A DNA stretch of 64,000 bases, taken from the NCBI GenBank assembly GCA_002353825.1, contig DEKJ01000017.1, positions 14,287 to 78,286 of the forward strand. The letters are read 5' to 3'. The translations under genes and the position numbers were made by a program. Below the pieces are notes generated by a model. That model worked only from the letters and a program-made list of their open reading frames with translations, made no database searches and had not been told where the DNA came from. This document shows positions 24,806-33,132 of the stretch, one piece after another (within the stretch, counting starts at the first letter, position 1; each line of letters begins with the position of its first letter). The stretch comes from Prevotella sp. UBA2725. Its GTDB lineage: Bacteria > Bacteroidota > Bacteroidia > Bacteroidales > Bacteroidaceae.

Positions 24806-26449
24806 ATGAGGAAACATATACTGACAGCACTTTTCTTAACGATAGCCGCCGCAGCTTCCGCCTGCACCAACTTCATCGTGGGCAAGGGAGCATCTGTTGA
24901 CGGCTCCGTCATGTGTACTTACAATGCCGACGACTACGGTATGTTCATCGGCTTGGCACACTATGCAGCAGGTTCTCATCCTAAAGGCACGATGCGCAAG
25001 ATTATCGACTGGGATACAAAGAAGTATCACGGTGAGATTCCCGAGGCACCGCAGACCTATAACGTCATCGGAAATATCAATGAGTTTCAGGTGACCATCG
25101 GCGAGACAACCTACGGTGGTCGCGAGGAGATGGTTGATACCACAGGTATCATCGACTACGGATCACTCATCTACATTGCTCTGCAGCGCTCGAAGACTGC
25201 ACGCGAGGCTATCAAGGTGATGACTTCTCTCGCTGAGAAATACGGTTACAACTCCGAGGGTGAGACTTTCACGATCTGCGATCCCAACGAAGCCTGGATC
25301 ATGGAGATGATGGGGTGCGGTGGCGACAAGAAACAGAAAGTGGTATGGGTGGCTGTGCGCATCCCTGACAATGCCATCAGTGGTCATGCTAACCAAAGCC
25401 GTATCGGCGTCTTCTCACAGTATAAGACCGAGGTGCTACACAGTAAGAATGTCGTCAGTTTCGCCAAGGAAAAAGGCTGGTATAAAGGGGCCGACAAGGA
25501 CTTCTCCTGGAAGAACACCTACGCTTTTCCCGACTTCTCCGGCCGCCGTATCTGCGATGCACGCGTATGGAGCTTCTTCAACCATCATAAGGACATGAGC
25601 CGTTGGCTCGCTTGGGCACTCGGCAAAGATAAGAATGCCGAGGACATGCCGCTCTGGATCATCCCCGACAAGAAACTCAGCGTCAAGGATCTAGAGGCTG
25701 ACATGCGCGACCATTTTGAGGGCACACCGATGTCAGTGGCTGATGGCAAGGATATCGGTGGTGGTATCTGGCAGATGCCTTATCGCCCCACTCCATTGTT
25801 CTTCAAGGTCAATGGCAAGCAGTATTTCAATGAGCGTCCTACCTCTACCCAGCAGACAGGCTTTTCCTATGTCTCTCAGATGCGCTCATGGATGCCGCGC
25901 GAGATCGGTGGCGTTCTGTGGTTCGGCAACGACGATGGCAACATGGTGGCTTACACACCGATCTATTGCGGAAACACCGTGCAGCCTGAATGCTACAACA
26001 CTCCTGGTGCCGATGCCGTGACTTTCTCCATGAAGAATGCTTACTGGGTGTGCAACTGGGTGAGCAACATGGTCTATCCGCGCTATTCGCTCATGTTCCC
26101 GAGTTTGAAAGAAGTTCGCGACAGTCTTGACAACAACTACTTAGCTAATCAGTCTTCCGTAGAAGCCAAAGCTATGGAGCTCTATAAGACTGACAAGGCT
26201 GCAGCGCTTAAGTACCTCAACAACTACAGCAACGAGAAAGCTCAGCAGATGCTCGCCCGTTGGCAGCAACTCGCTTTCCATCTTATCGTGAAATATAACG
26301 ATATGATTGTTAAGCCGGAAAAAGACGGCAAGTTCGAGCGTACACCGGAAGGCATCGGTGCTACAGTAGAGCGTCCGGGTTATTCCGAGGCATTCAAAGA
26401 GAAGCTCGTCCAGGAGACTGGCGACAAGTTCGAAATGCCGGAGAAATAA
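24806..26449 (+). CDS. C69 family dipeptidase
   Basis: A 547-residue exported N-terminal-nucleophile hydrolase of the PepD/U34 group. The signal peptide (1-19, ending AAAASA) is followed directly by CTNFIVGKGAS, so cleavage exposes Cys20 as the catalytic N-terminal cysteine. Further hallmarks are GNINEFQVTIGETTYGGRE and the FTICDPNEAWIMEMMG segment. It should release dipeptides in the periplasm or outside the cell. I see no consensus promoter in the 114 bases upstream. The gene stands alone and is followed by the MITE-like element E1. Confidence 0.94.
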   Translation: MRKHILTALFLTIAAAASACTNFIVGKGASVDGSVMCTYNADDYGMFIGLAHYAAGSHPKGTMRKIIDWDTKKYHGEIPEAPQTYNVIGNINEFQVTIGETTYGGREEMVDTTGIIDYGSLIYIALQRSKTAREAIKVMTSLAEKYGYNSEGETFTICDPNEAWIMEMMGCGGDKKQKVVWVAVRIPDNAISGHANQSRIGVFSQYKTEVLHSKNVVSFAKEKGWYKGADKDFSWKNTYAFPDFSGRRICDARVWSFFNHHKDMSRWLAWALGKDKNAEDMPLWIIPDKKLSVKDLEADMRDHFEGTPMSVADGKDIGGGIWQMPYRPTPLFFKVNGKQYFNERPTSTQQTGFSYVSQMRSWMPREIGGVLWFGNDDGNMVAYTPIYCGNTVQPECYNTPGADAVTFSMKNAYWVCNWVSNMVYPRYSLMFPSLKEVRDSLDNNYLANQSSVEAKAMELYKTDKAAALKYLNNYSNEKAQQMLARWQQLAFHLIVKYNDMIVKPEKDGKFERTPEGIGATVERPGYSEAFKEKLVQETGDKFEMPEK

Positions 26450-26479
26450 TTGCTCATCCGATATGCTTCACAAGGATTT

Positions 26480-26645
26480 TTTCTCACACGGATCTTAAAG
26501 ATCTTAAAGATGGTTACGCTGCTTCGCAGCTACACTTACCACCGCTTTACCGTACCACGACTCAATACACAGCATCAACGCGTAATCGGCGAAGCCGACT
26601 GTCGCGAAGCGACAAATCTTTAAAATCTTTAAGATCCGTGTGAAA
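26480..26645. mobile_element. MITE-like palindromic element E1 (complete)
   Basis: Imperfect terminal inverted repeats: left TTTCTCACACGGATCTTAAA (26480 on) and right TTTAAGATCCGTGTGAAA (ending 26645), each also containing a second ATCTTTAAA/CTTAAAGAT copy. Inside are three very tight hairpins: GCTGC-TTC-GCAGC, TCGGC-GAA-GCCGA and TGTCGC-GAA-GCGACA. There is no open reading frame. Related copies lie at 32965 and 49976. Target-site duplication is not clear. Confidence 0.8.
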
Positions 26646-26713
26646 TAATAATCCTCGGAAAAATCATAAGCACATATTCATTTCTTGGATGAAACATAAT
26701 AATCCAATAATCT

Positions 26714-27847
26714 ATGCCACAGAAAGAGATTACATTTGATAAATTTATCCGCTATAGCGGCATCGTGCTTCTCGTCATTGCCGTTATCCTGCTTGTGAAG
26801 TATCTGAGCGCTGTGCTCATACCTTTCTTTGTGGCATGGGTCTTCGCTTATCTGCTCTTCCCAATCGTGAAGTTCATCGAGAACAAGCTCCACGTCCATG
26901 TGCGCGCCCTCTCGATCATCCTTACGATGATCTTTGTCATTGCTATCATCGGAGGCATCGTCTATCTCATCATTCCTCCGATGATCGAACAGTTTCAGAA
27001 GCTTTACGATATCTTAGCCAACTGGATGCATACAAGCACACACACCAATGACCTCTCAGCCTGGCTCTCTGAGAAAATAACGGAGAACCAGCACCAGATA
27101 GAGCAGTTCTTCAAAAGCAAAGATTTCGCAGATGCTTTGAAGACTGCTATGCCGAAGGTCTTCAGTGTCTTAGGACAGACGGCCAACGTCGTCATCAGTA
27201 TCGTGGCATCGCTCATCACCCTGCTCTATACATTCTTCATTCTCCTCGACTACGAGTATCTCACGACCAACTGGATCCGTATCTTCCCGAAGAAGAACCG
27301 GCCTTTCTGGCATGAGCTCGCACAGGATGTGGAGCGAGAACTCAACAACTATATCCGTGGTCAAGGCTTGGTAGCCCTCTGTATGGCCATTATGTTTTGC
27401 ATCGGATTCACGATCATGGACTTCCCGATGGCTATCAGTTTGGGTATCCTCATCGGTATCCTCGATCTCATCCCTTACATGCACACCTTTGCTCTCATCC
27501 CTACGGCATTCCTCGCCATGCTGAAAGCAGCTGACACGGGTCAGAGTTTCTGGCTCATCTTCGGAATGGCTGTTGGTCTCTTCATCGTTGTTCAGATCAT
27601 CACGGATATGGTCGTCACCCCGAAGATCATGGGTAAGGCAATGGGGCTCAACCCCGCCATCCTTCTACTCGCCCTCTCCGTCTGGGGTGCCTTGTTAGGA
27701 TTCATCGGATTGATCATCGCGCTTCCGCTCACCACGCTTATCATCGCGTATTGGAAGAGGTATGTGACGAAGGAGGAGGGGCCTACCCAATCCCTCCCTA
27801 AAGGGAGGGATGTTGATTACCAAAAGAGCAATCAAGAGAGCAAGTAA
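26714..27847 (+). CDS. AI-2E family membrane transporter
   Basis: A 377-residue polytopic protein of the AI-2E (PerM/YdiK) family, with about eight hydrophobic helices and a central soluble loop (about 100-200). Conserved features are LIPFFVAWVFAYLLFPIV near the start, NNYIRGQGLVALCMA, and IADMVVTPKIMGK-like DMVVTPKIMGKAMGLNP. Members export small molecules or ions; the family name does not establish autoinducer-2 transport. The last 20 or so residues (PTQSLPKGRDVDY and on) are encoded by a REP-like palindrome that runs into the gene, so the natural C-terminus was probably altered. Confidence 0.9.
   Translation: MPQKEITFDKFIRYSGIVLLVIAVILLVKYLSAVLIPFFVAWVFAYLLFPIVKFIENKLHVHVRALSIILTMIFVIAIIGGIVYLIIPPMIEQFQKLYDILANWMHTSTHTNDLSAWLSEKITENQHQIEQFFKSKDFADALKTAMPKVFSVLGQTANVVISIVASLITLLYTFFILLDYEYLTTNWIRIFPKKNRPFWHELAQDVERELNNYIRGQGLVALCMAIMFCIGFTIMDFPMAISLGILIGILDLIPYMHTFALIPTAFLAMLKAADTGQSFWLIFGMAVGLFIVVQIITDMVVTPKIMGKAMGLNPAILLLALSVWGALLGFIGLIIALPLTTLIIAYWKRYVTKEEGPTQSLPKGRDVDYQKSNQESK
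27780..27820 (-). repeat. REP-like palindrome R2 inside a coding end
   Basis: The minus-strand copy starts GTAATCAACATCCCTCCC, with stem TCCCTCCC-TAAA-GGGAGGGA. It lies inside the last codons of the AI-2E gene and forms an inverted pair with R3 across the convergent gap. Confidence 0.8.
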
Positions 27848-27886
27848 GAGAAGAGCACAGACAAACTTGCTAATCCACACAGATAC

Positions 27887-27928
27887 AATTAGCCCCAGGC
27901 AAACGATAAACGTTGTCTGGGGCTAATT
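27887..27928. terminator. Bidirectional terminator hairpin
   Basis: A 12-bp perfect stem AATTAGCCCCAG/CTGGGGCTAATT, extended by CAA/TTG, with flanking A/T runs. It lies between the convergent AI-2E and ROK genes. Confidence 0.8.
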
Positions 27929-27983
27929 TAATATTCCGACTCAAGCCTTCAGCTTTCTCTTCGGCTCTTTTTCGGCTTTATAA

Positions 27984-28040
27984 GTAATCAACATCCCTCC
28001 CTTTAGGGAGGGCTTGGGTAGGCCTGAATTGGGTAGGCCT
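27984..28040 (+). repeat. REP-like palindrome R3
   Basis: GTAATCAACATCCCTCCC-TTTA-GGGAGGG followed by CTTGGGTAGGCC, with a second GGGTAGGCC. It is nearly the exact inverse of R2 and abuts the stop of the ROK gene. Confidence 0.8.
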
Positions 28041-28042
28041 CA

Positions 28043-29020
28043 TTAAATATCCCATCCCACTGCCGAAGCACCGAGGACAGCTGCCGAGCTGCCATCGAGG
28101 CTACTGAGCAGGAACTTAGCCTTACCCTTGAAGATCTTCAGCACATGCTCATCGTAAGCTTCCTTCAGAGGCTTCATCAGCAGGTCACCGGCCTTTGTCA
28201 TGCCACCGAAGAAAATGAAAGCCTCAGGAGAAGAGAAGGCAGCGAAGTCAGCGCAAGCCTCACCAAGCATATGACCCGTGAAGTCGTAAATCTCCTTGGC
28301 CATCTCATCACCCTTGCCGGCAGCGATACTGACATCGAGCGAAGTAATCTTTTCCGGATCAAGCTCACGGAGCAGAGACGGACGCTTTGTCTTCTCAAGC
28401 ATCTCACGAGCAGTACGTGCCACACCCGTAGCAGAGCAGTAAGCCTCAAGGCAACCTTTACGACCACAACCACAAGGACGGCCATTCTCGCCGCGAACCA
28501 TCGTCACATGGCCAAGCTCACCAGCAAAACCATCGCAGCCATAGACAAGCTGACCATTGATGACGATACCCGAGCCTACGCCCGTACCGAGGGTGATCTC
28601 GATAAAGTTCTTCATACCACGTGCAGCACCATAAGTCATCTCACCAAGAGCTGCTGCGTTAGCATCATTGGTCAGTGCCACAGGTACACCGAGCTTCTCA
28701 GAGAACATGCTTGCCAAAGGCACGATACCGTCGTGACCCCACACAAGGTTCGGAGCAAACTCAATCGTGCCCGTATAGTAATTGCCATTCGGTGCACCGA
28801 TACCCATCGACTTAATCTTGTCAATGCCACCAACCTGTTCAATGATAGGCTGAAGAGCTTCTACACTAGCGTTGACATAATCATCTACCTTATCATAGAC
28901 CTGAGTCTTAATAGCTGTCGTTGCTTTGATGTCACCACGAGAGTCGACAATACCGAACACTGAATTTGTACCGCCGAGGTCAAGACCAATGACGTACGGC
29001 TTCATAACGGGTTCTTCCAT
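28043..29020 (-). CDS. ROK family glucokinase
   Basis: A 325-residue sugar kinase of the ROK family; glucokinase is the most likely activity, phosphorylating glucose with ATP in the cytoplasm. The ATP loop is DLGGTNSVFG (14-23), the catalytic Asp119 is in LTNDANAAALGE, and the zinc site is His171 with Cys183, Cys185 and Cys190 (CGCGRKGCLE). There is no N-terminal DNA-binding domain, so it is a kinase rather than a ROK repressor. Start choice: Met1 at 29020 or Met6 (MKPYVIG), which aligns better with the family. It has its own promoter at 29092-29122. Confidence 0.92.
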   Translation of the reverse strand: MEEPVMKPYVIGLDLGGTNSVFGIVDSRGDIKATTAIKTQVYDKVDDYVNASVEALQPIIEQVGGIDKIKSMGIGAPNGNYYTGTIEFAPNLVWGHDGIVPLASMFSEKLGVPVALTNDANAAALGEMTYGAARGMKNFIEITLGTGVGSGIVINGQLVYGCDGFAGELGHVTMVRGENGRPCGCGRKGCLEAYCSATGVARTAREMLEKTKRPSLLRELDPEKITSLDVSIAAGKGDEMAKEIYDFTGHMLGEACADFAAFSSPEAFIFFGGMTKAGDLLMKPLKEAYDEHVLKIFKGKAKFLLSSLDGSSAAVLGASAVGWDI

Positions 29021-29091
29021 AATGATATGTTTTTAGTCTGTTAATATTAATGTCTTCGTTAAGTCCTAATCGTAGAACCTTCTTATCACTG

Positions 29092-29122
29092 CAAAGGTAA
29101 TAATTAAAAAGAGAAAAGCAAG
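29092..29122 (-). promoter_or_regulatory. Promoter of the ROK kinase
   Basis: Minus strand CTTG (29122-29119), 19-base spacer, TACCTTTG (29099-29092): a full -7 element, three of four bases at -33. Confidence 0.7.
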
Positions 29123-29158
29123 TATCAAAACATTTTTTTTGCAAAAAATGAGAGTATT

Positions 29159-29190
29159 TTTGTTTAACCTCTAAAGATTATGTATCTTTG
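29159..29190 (+). promoter_or_regulatory. Promoter of the TsaC/Sua5 gene
   Basis: TTTG (29159-29162), 20-base spacer, TATCTTTG (29183-29190): a full match, 20 bases before the ATG, which implies a very short leader. Confidence 0.8.
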
Positions 29191-29210
29191 CATTATAATG
29201 TACATTTGAT

Positions 29211-29780
29211 ATGACACAAGAAGAAGACATTAAGAACGCCGTAAAGGTTTTGAAAGAAGGCGGCGTCATTCTCTATCCCACCGATACTGTATGGGGAATC
29301 GGTTGTGATGCTACCAACCCCAAAGCTGTAGCAAAAGTGTATAAGATAAAACATCGTGATGACTCTAAAGCACTCATCTGTCTCGTTGACAGTGATGCAC
29401 GCTTACAACGCTATGTACGCAATGTACCTGCTGTAGCATGGGATCTGCTCGATGTAGCCGTGAAGCCTACCACGATTATTCTTGACGGAGCTGTAAATCT
29501 TGCTCCTAACCTCATTGCAGAAGATGGCTCTATCGCCCTGCGTATCACGAAGGAGCCTTTCTCCCACGAACTCTGCTATCGTTTCCAGAAAGCACTTGTC
29601 TCGACAAGTGCCAACATCAGTGGTCAGCCAGCTGCTCAGAACTATTCCGACATCAGCCAGGGACTCCTCGACAGTGTCGACTATGTATGCTTCTCCCGTC
29701 GTCAGGAGCATAAGCCGCATACTCCAAGTTCTATCATCAAGCTTAAGCCGGACGGTGAAGTGACAATCATTAGAAAATAA
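29211..29780 (+). CDS. L-threonylcarbamoyladenylate synthase (TsaC/Sua5 family)
   Basis: A 189-residue YrdC-domain protein that makes threonylcarbamoyl-AMP from threonine, bicarbonate and ATP for the t6A37 modification of ANN-reading tRNAs. The KxR/SxN signature is present: GGVILYPTDTVWGIGCDATN (about 17-36), KIKHRDDSKALICLV, and VSTSANISGQPA near 140. It is the short, single-domain TsaC form without the Sua5 C-terminal domain. The 3' end is 4 bases from the ClC gene. MtaB, encoded at 54728-56083, modifies the same tRNA base further. Confidence 0.93.
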   Translation: MTQEEDIKNAVKVLKEGGVILYPTDTVWGIGCDATNPKAVAKVYKIKHRDDSKALICLVDSDARLQRYVRNVPAVAWDLLDVAVKPTTIILDGAVNLAPNLIAEDGSIALRITKEPFSHELCYRFQKALVSTSANISGQPAAQNYSDISQGLLDSVDYVCFSRRQEHKPHTPSSIIKLKPDGEVTIIRK

Positions 29781-29784
29781 TAGA

Positions 29785-31560
29785 ATGGTGCTTGATAAGG
29801 TCATAGCGTGGAGGGAGCATAACCTCAACGACCGTCAGATGACGTCGATACTGGCTTTTGCCATCGGTGTTCTTGCATCCCTTGCTGCATATATTCTTCA
29901 TAAACTCATCGCACTGATACAAAATCTGCTGACGAACGGCTTCATGGCGGACAGAGCCAACTGGCTCTACCTTGTCTTCCCGGTCATCGGTATCTGGCTG
30001 ACGATGCTCTTTATTAAATATGTGGTGCGTGATAACATCTCCCATGGTATCACGCGTGTGCTCTACGCTATCTCCACCAAGCAGTCGAGGCTCAAGCCAC
30101 ACAACTGCTGGACCTCCATTGTTGCCTCTGCTATAACCATCGGCTTTGGTGGATCAGTGGGGGCCGAGGCTCCTATCGTGCTCACGGGCTCAGCCATCGG
30201 CTCCAATCTCGGCCGCATCTTCCGCATGAGCAACCGACAGCTGATGGTGCTCGTCGGCTGTGGCGCCGCAGCAGCTATCGCCGGTATCTACAAAGCACCA
30301 ATCGCCGGACTGGTCTTCACGCTTGAGGTATTGATGATCGACATGAACATGGCGTCCATCGTACCAATCCTTATCTCCACGATCACGGCTGATGTCGTAA
30401 GCTATATGCTCGCAGGCACCTCGACGATGTTCACATTCCAGCTCGACAGTGCCTGGAATGTGGAGCGCGTGCCGGGGACGATCCTCTTAGGCGTCTTCTG
30501 CGGATTCGTCAGTCTCTATTTTATGCGAGGCATGACCTGGTGTGAAGGCCGCTATGCCAAGATGCGGAAACACCCTTACGAGAAGCTCTTCACCGGAGGT
30601 ATCTTGCTGAGTGTGCTCATCTTCTTCTTCCCATCCCTCTATGGTGAAGGTTGGAATGGACTGGGGATTCTGCTCAGTGGCAAGACACCTACCGACTGGG
30701 ATCAGGTCATGAACGGCTCCGTGTTCTATGGTCATTCAGAGCTGCTCATTGTCTATATAGGTCTCGTTGTCCTGACAAAGATTGTGGCCACTGCATCTAC
30801 CAATGGTGCCGGAGGCTGTGGTGGTACCTTCGCACCTTCGCTGTTCGTCGGTGGCTTCGCCGGCTTCTTCTTCTCCCGACTGTGGAATATGGAGATGATC
30901 GGCGTCTATCTCCCCGAAAAGAACTTCGTGCTCTTAGGTATGGCAGGCGTCATGGCGGGTGTCATGCACGCTCCGCTGACCGGTATCTTCCTCATTGCCG
31001 AGATCACAGGCGGCTATCAGCTTTTTGTGCCTCTGCTCATCGTAGCTGTAGTCAGCGTGATGGTCATCAGCATTTTCGAGCCTCACAGCATCTATGCCAT
31101 GCGTCTGGCACGCGAAGGCAAACTCCTCACCCATCATACCGACAAGAGCATCCTGACGCTGATGAACATGGACTCGGTCATTGAGAAGAATGTCACAACT
31201 GTCAAGCCCGGACTGCGACTCGGCAAGCTTGTCAACGTCCTTTCAAACAGCGACTTCAACTATCTCCCTGTTGTCGACGATGACCGTCATCTCCTTGGAG
31301 AAATCGACCTGCTGAAGATCCGACACATCGTCTTCCGCACCGAGCTCTATCAGAAATATACAGCTGCCCAACTCATGACGCCTGTCCCTGCTTTCCTCTA
31401 CAACAATGAGCCAATGGAGAAAGTGATGAAGAAGTTTGATAAGACCAACGCCGAGGCTCTGCCCGTGGTCGACATCAACAACCACCTCGTCGGTTACATC
31501 TCTCGTCTCCGCCTCTACAGTGTCTATCGAAAGATGGTAGCAGACTATTCGGCGGAATAA
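29785..31560 (+). CDS. ClC-type chloride channel/transporter with CBS pair
   Basis: A 591-residue membrane protein. Residues about 20-430 form the ClC domain with GGSVGAEAPIVLTGSAIGS near 125, where the Glu of GAEAP corresponds to the gating glutamate of H+/Cl- exchangers. Further segments are NGAGGCGGTFAPSLFVGG near 340 and GMAGVMAGVMHAPLTGIFL near 392. Residues about 450-585 carry two CBS domains (MNMDSVIEKNVTTVKPG; LMTPVPAFLYNNEPMEKV) that usually bind adenine nucleotides and regulate the channel. It is probably cotranscribed with the TsaC gene. Confidence 0.94.
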   Translation: MVLDKVIAWREHNLNDRQMTSILAFAIGVLASLAAYILHKLIALIQNLLTNGFMADRANWLYLVFPVIGIWLTMLFIKYVVRDNISHGITRVLYAISTKQSRLKPHNCWTSIVASAITIGFGGSVGAEAPIVLTGSAIGSNLGRIFRMSNRQLMVLVGCGAAAAIAGIYKAPIAGLVFTLEVLMIDMNMASIVPILISTITADVVSYMLAGTSTMFTFQLDSAWNVERVPGTILLGVFCGFVSLYFMRGMTWCEGRYAKMRKHPYEKLFTGGILLSVLIFFFPSLYGEGWNGLGILLSGKTPTDWDQVMNGSVFYGHSELLIVYIGLVVLTKIVATASTNGAGGCGGTFAPSLFVGGFAGFFFSRLWNMEMIGVYLPEKNFVLLGMAGVMAGVMHAPLTGIFLIAEITGGYQLFVPLLIVAVVSVMVISIFEPHSIYAMRLAREGKLLTHHTDKSILTLMNMDSVIEKNVTTVKPGLRLGKLVNVLSNSDFNYLPVVDDDRHLLGEIDLLKIRHIVFRTELYQKYTAAQLMTPVPAFLYNNEPMEKVMKKFDKTNAEALPVVDINNHLVGYISRLRLYSVYRKMVADYSAE

Positions 31561-31597
31561 ATATGAGGAAATAAGCACTATAGTGGAATAAATTGTG

Positions 31598-31605
31598 TAC
31601 CTTTG
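31598..31605 (+). promoter_or_regulatory. -7 element of the LysE-family gene
   Basis: TACCTTTG, 52 bases before the ATG. No clear TTTG at the -33 distance. Confidence 0.5.
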
Positions 31606-31657
31606 CAAAGATTTAGCGGATTATGCTCCGCAGACAATTCTTTGAAGAGTATTCATC

Positions 31658-32338
31658 ATGCCATTTTCAATACATATTGACATCTTAGAGCTGATCATCA
31701 AAGGCATCATCATTGGTGTAGCAGCATCAGCTCCTATGGGTCCCGTAGGTATCCTATGTGTCCAGCGCACACAGAAGAAAGGCCGCTGGTATGGCTTTGC
31801 CACAGGCGTCGGCGCTTCTATCAGTGATCTTATTTACGCCTTGATATCAGGTTTCGGTATGTCGTTTGTTGTCGACTTTATCAACAACCCCGTCTATAAG
31901 TTTTATCTTCAGTTGGCCGGTGGCGTGATGTTGCTCGTCTTCGGACTCATCAGCTTCTTCAATAACCCGCTGAAGAATGCACATACCGGCGGACAGAAAG
32001 AAAAAGGTACGCTCGTCCATAATGGGGTGACCGCTTTCTTTATCACATTCTCCAACCCGCTCATTATTCTGCTTTTCATCGCACTCTTCGCACAGTTCAA
32101 CTTCATTCTTCCGGGACACCCCTGGCTCATGACAGTGGGCTATGCATCGATGGTAGGCGGCGCTCTGTTGTGGTGGTACGGACTGACGTGGATGATTGAC
32201 AAGATCCGCACAAAGTTCGATCAGACCGGCGTCATCATCATCAACCGCGTCATCGGAAGTGTCGTCATCTTCTTCTCAGTGGTGAGCCTCATTGGTACCC
32301 TGTTCAATATTTATCTCTTCCCTGAATTCCAGAAATAA
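31658..32338 (+). CDS. LysE family translocator
   Basis: A 226-residue membrane protein with about six hydrophobic helices, of the LysE/RhtB type that exports amino acids and related metabolites. The hallmark is IGVAASAPMGPVGILCVQRT near residue 20, followed by GFATGVGASISDLIYALISGFG. The middle loop (about 105-125) is positively charged. The substrate is not evident. The promoter half-site at 31598-31605 suggests independent transcription from the ClC gene. Confidence 0.88.
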   Translation: MPFSIHIDILELIIKGIIIGVAASAPMGPVGILCVQRTQKKGRWYGFATGVGASISDLIYALISGFGMSFVVDFINNPVYKFYLQLAGGVMLLVFGLISFFNNPLKNAHTGGQKEKGTLVHNGVTAFFITFSNPLIILLFIALFAQFNFILPGHPWLMTVGYASMVGGALLWWYGLTWMIDKIRTKFDQTGVIIINRVIGSVVIFFSVVSLIGTLFNIYLFPEFQK

Positions 32339-32371
32339 GCATTATCATTCTTCATACAGATACCCATAAAT

Positions 32372-32926
32372 ATGTACATAGCACAGAAACTCAGAAAGAC
32401 ATCCATCGCCGAATATCTGCTTTATATGTGGCAGATAGAGGATCTCATCCGCGCTTACGGTTGCTCCATCGGCCGCATCAAGCGCGAATATATTAGTAAG
32501 TTCACGAATCTCACCGATGAGCAGAAAGAGGATGAGCTCGACTGGTTCGACAATCTCATCCGCATGATGAACGAGGAAGGAAAGCGCGAGAAAGGACACC
32601 TCAACATCAACGCCATCATCATTCAGGATCTCACCGACCTGCATCAGCAGCTGCTCGACTCCAACCGCTTCCCGTTCTACAACGCCGAATACTATAAGGT
32701 CCTCCCCTTCATTGTGGAGCTTCGCCGCAAGGGTAACGCCGACGTGGGTGAGATAGAGACCTGCTTCAACGCCCTCTACGGCAAGATGCTCCTGCAGATG
32801 AAGCAGAAAGAAATCTCACCGGAGACAGAGCACGCCCTTGATGAGATCACAACTTTCGTCGGGATGCTCTCCGACTATTACATCAAGAACCGCGACGAAG
32901 GCCTCGACTTCGGGGACGACGAATAA
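32372..32926 (+). CDS. DUF4924 family protein
   Basis: A 184-residue soluble, helix-rich protein matching the Bacteroidetes family DUF4924: MYIAQKLRKTSIAEYLLYMWQIEDLIRA at the N-terminus, LIRMMNEEGKREKGHL in the middle and LSDYYIKNRDEG at the C-terminus. There is no signal peptide or known catalytic motif, and the function is unknown. It follows the LysE-family gene by 33 bases and may be cotranscribed. Confidence 0.85.
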   Translation: MYIAQKLRKTSIAEYLLYMWQIEDLIRAYGCSIGRIKREYISKFTNLTDEQKEDELDWFDNLIRMMNEEGKREKGHLNINAIIIQDLTDLHQQLLDSNRFPFYNAEYYKVLPFIVELRRKGNADVGEIETCFNALYGKMLLQMKQKEISPETEHALDEITTFVGMLSDYYIKNRDEGLDFGDDE

Positions 32927-32964
32927 GGCTCACATGGATATTTTTCACATGAAACTTATTTTTC

Positions 32965-33043
32965 ACAGCATCACCGCATAATCGTCGAAGCCGACTGCCG
33001 CGAAGCGACAAATCTTTAAAATCTTAAGAATCCGTGTGAGAAA
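32965..33043. mobile_element. MITE-like element E2 (right half only)
   Basis: This copy keeps the right half of E1: AGCATCACCGCATAATC, GTCGAAGCCGAC, CCGCGAAGCGACA and the right terminal repeat AATCTTTAAAATCTTAAGAA followed by TCCGTGTGAG. The left half is missing. Degenerate (A)ATCCGT(A/G)TGAGAAAA repeats continue to about 33100. Confidence 0.75.
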
Positions 33044-33132
33044 AAGAATCCGTATGAGAAAAAATACATGTGAGAAAAGACCATCCGTGAGAAAAAAAAT
33101 AGTTTGAGATAAGAAATTAAACATCATATATT

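Noticed and set aside
26714..27847. Autoinducer-2 exporter linked to luxS
   Set aside because: The family name AI-2E is historical, and the gene is about 17 kb from luxS with no shared operon.
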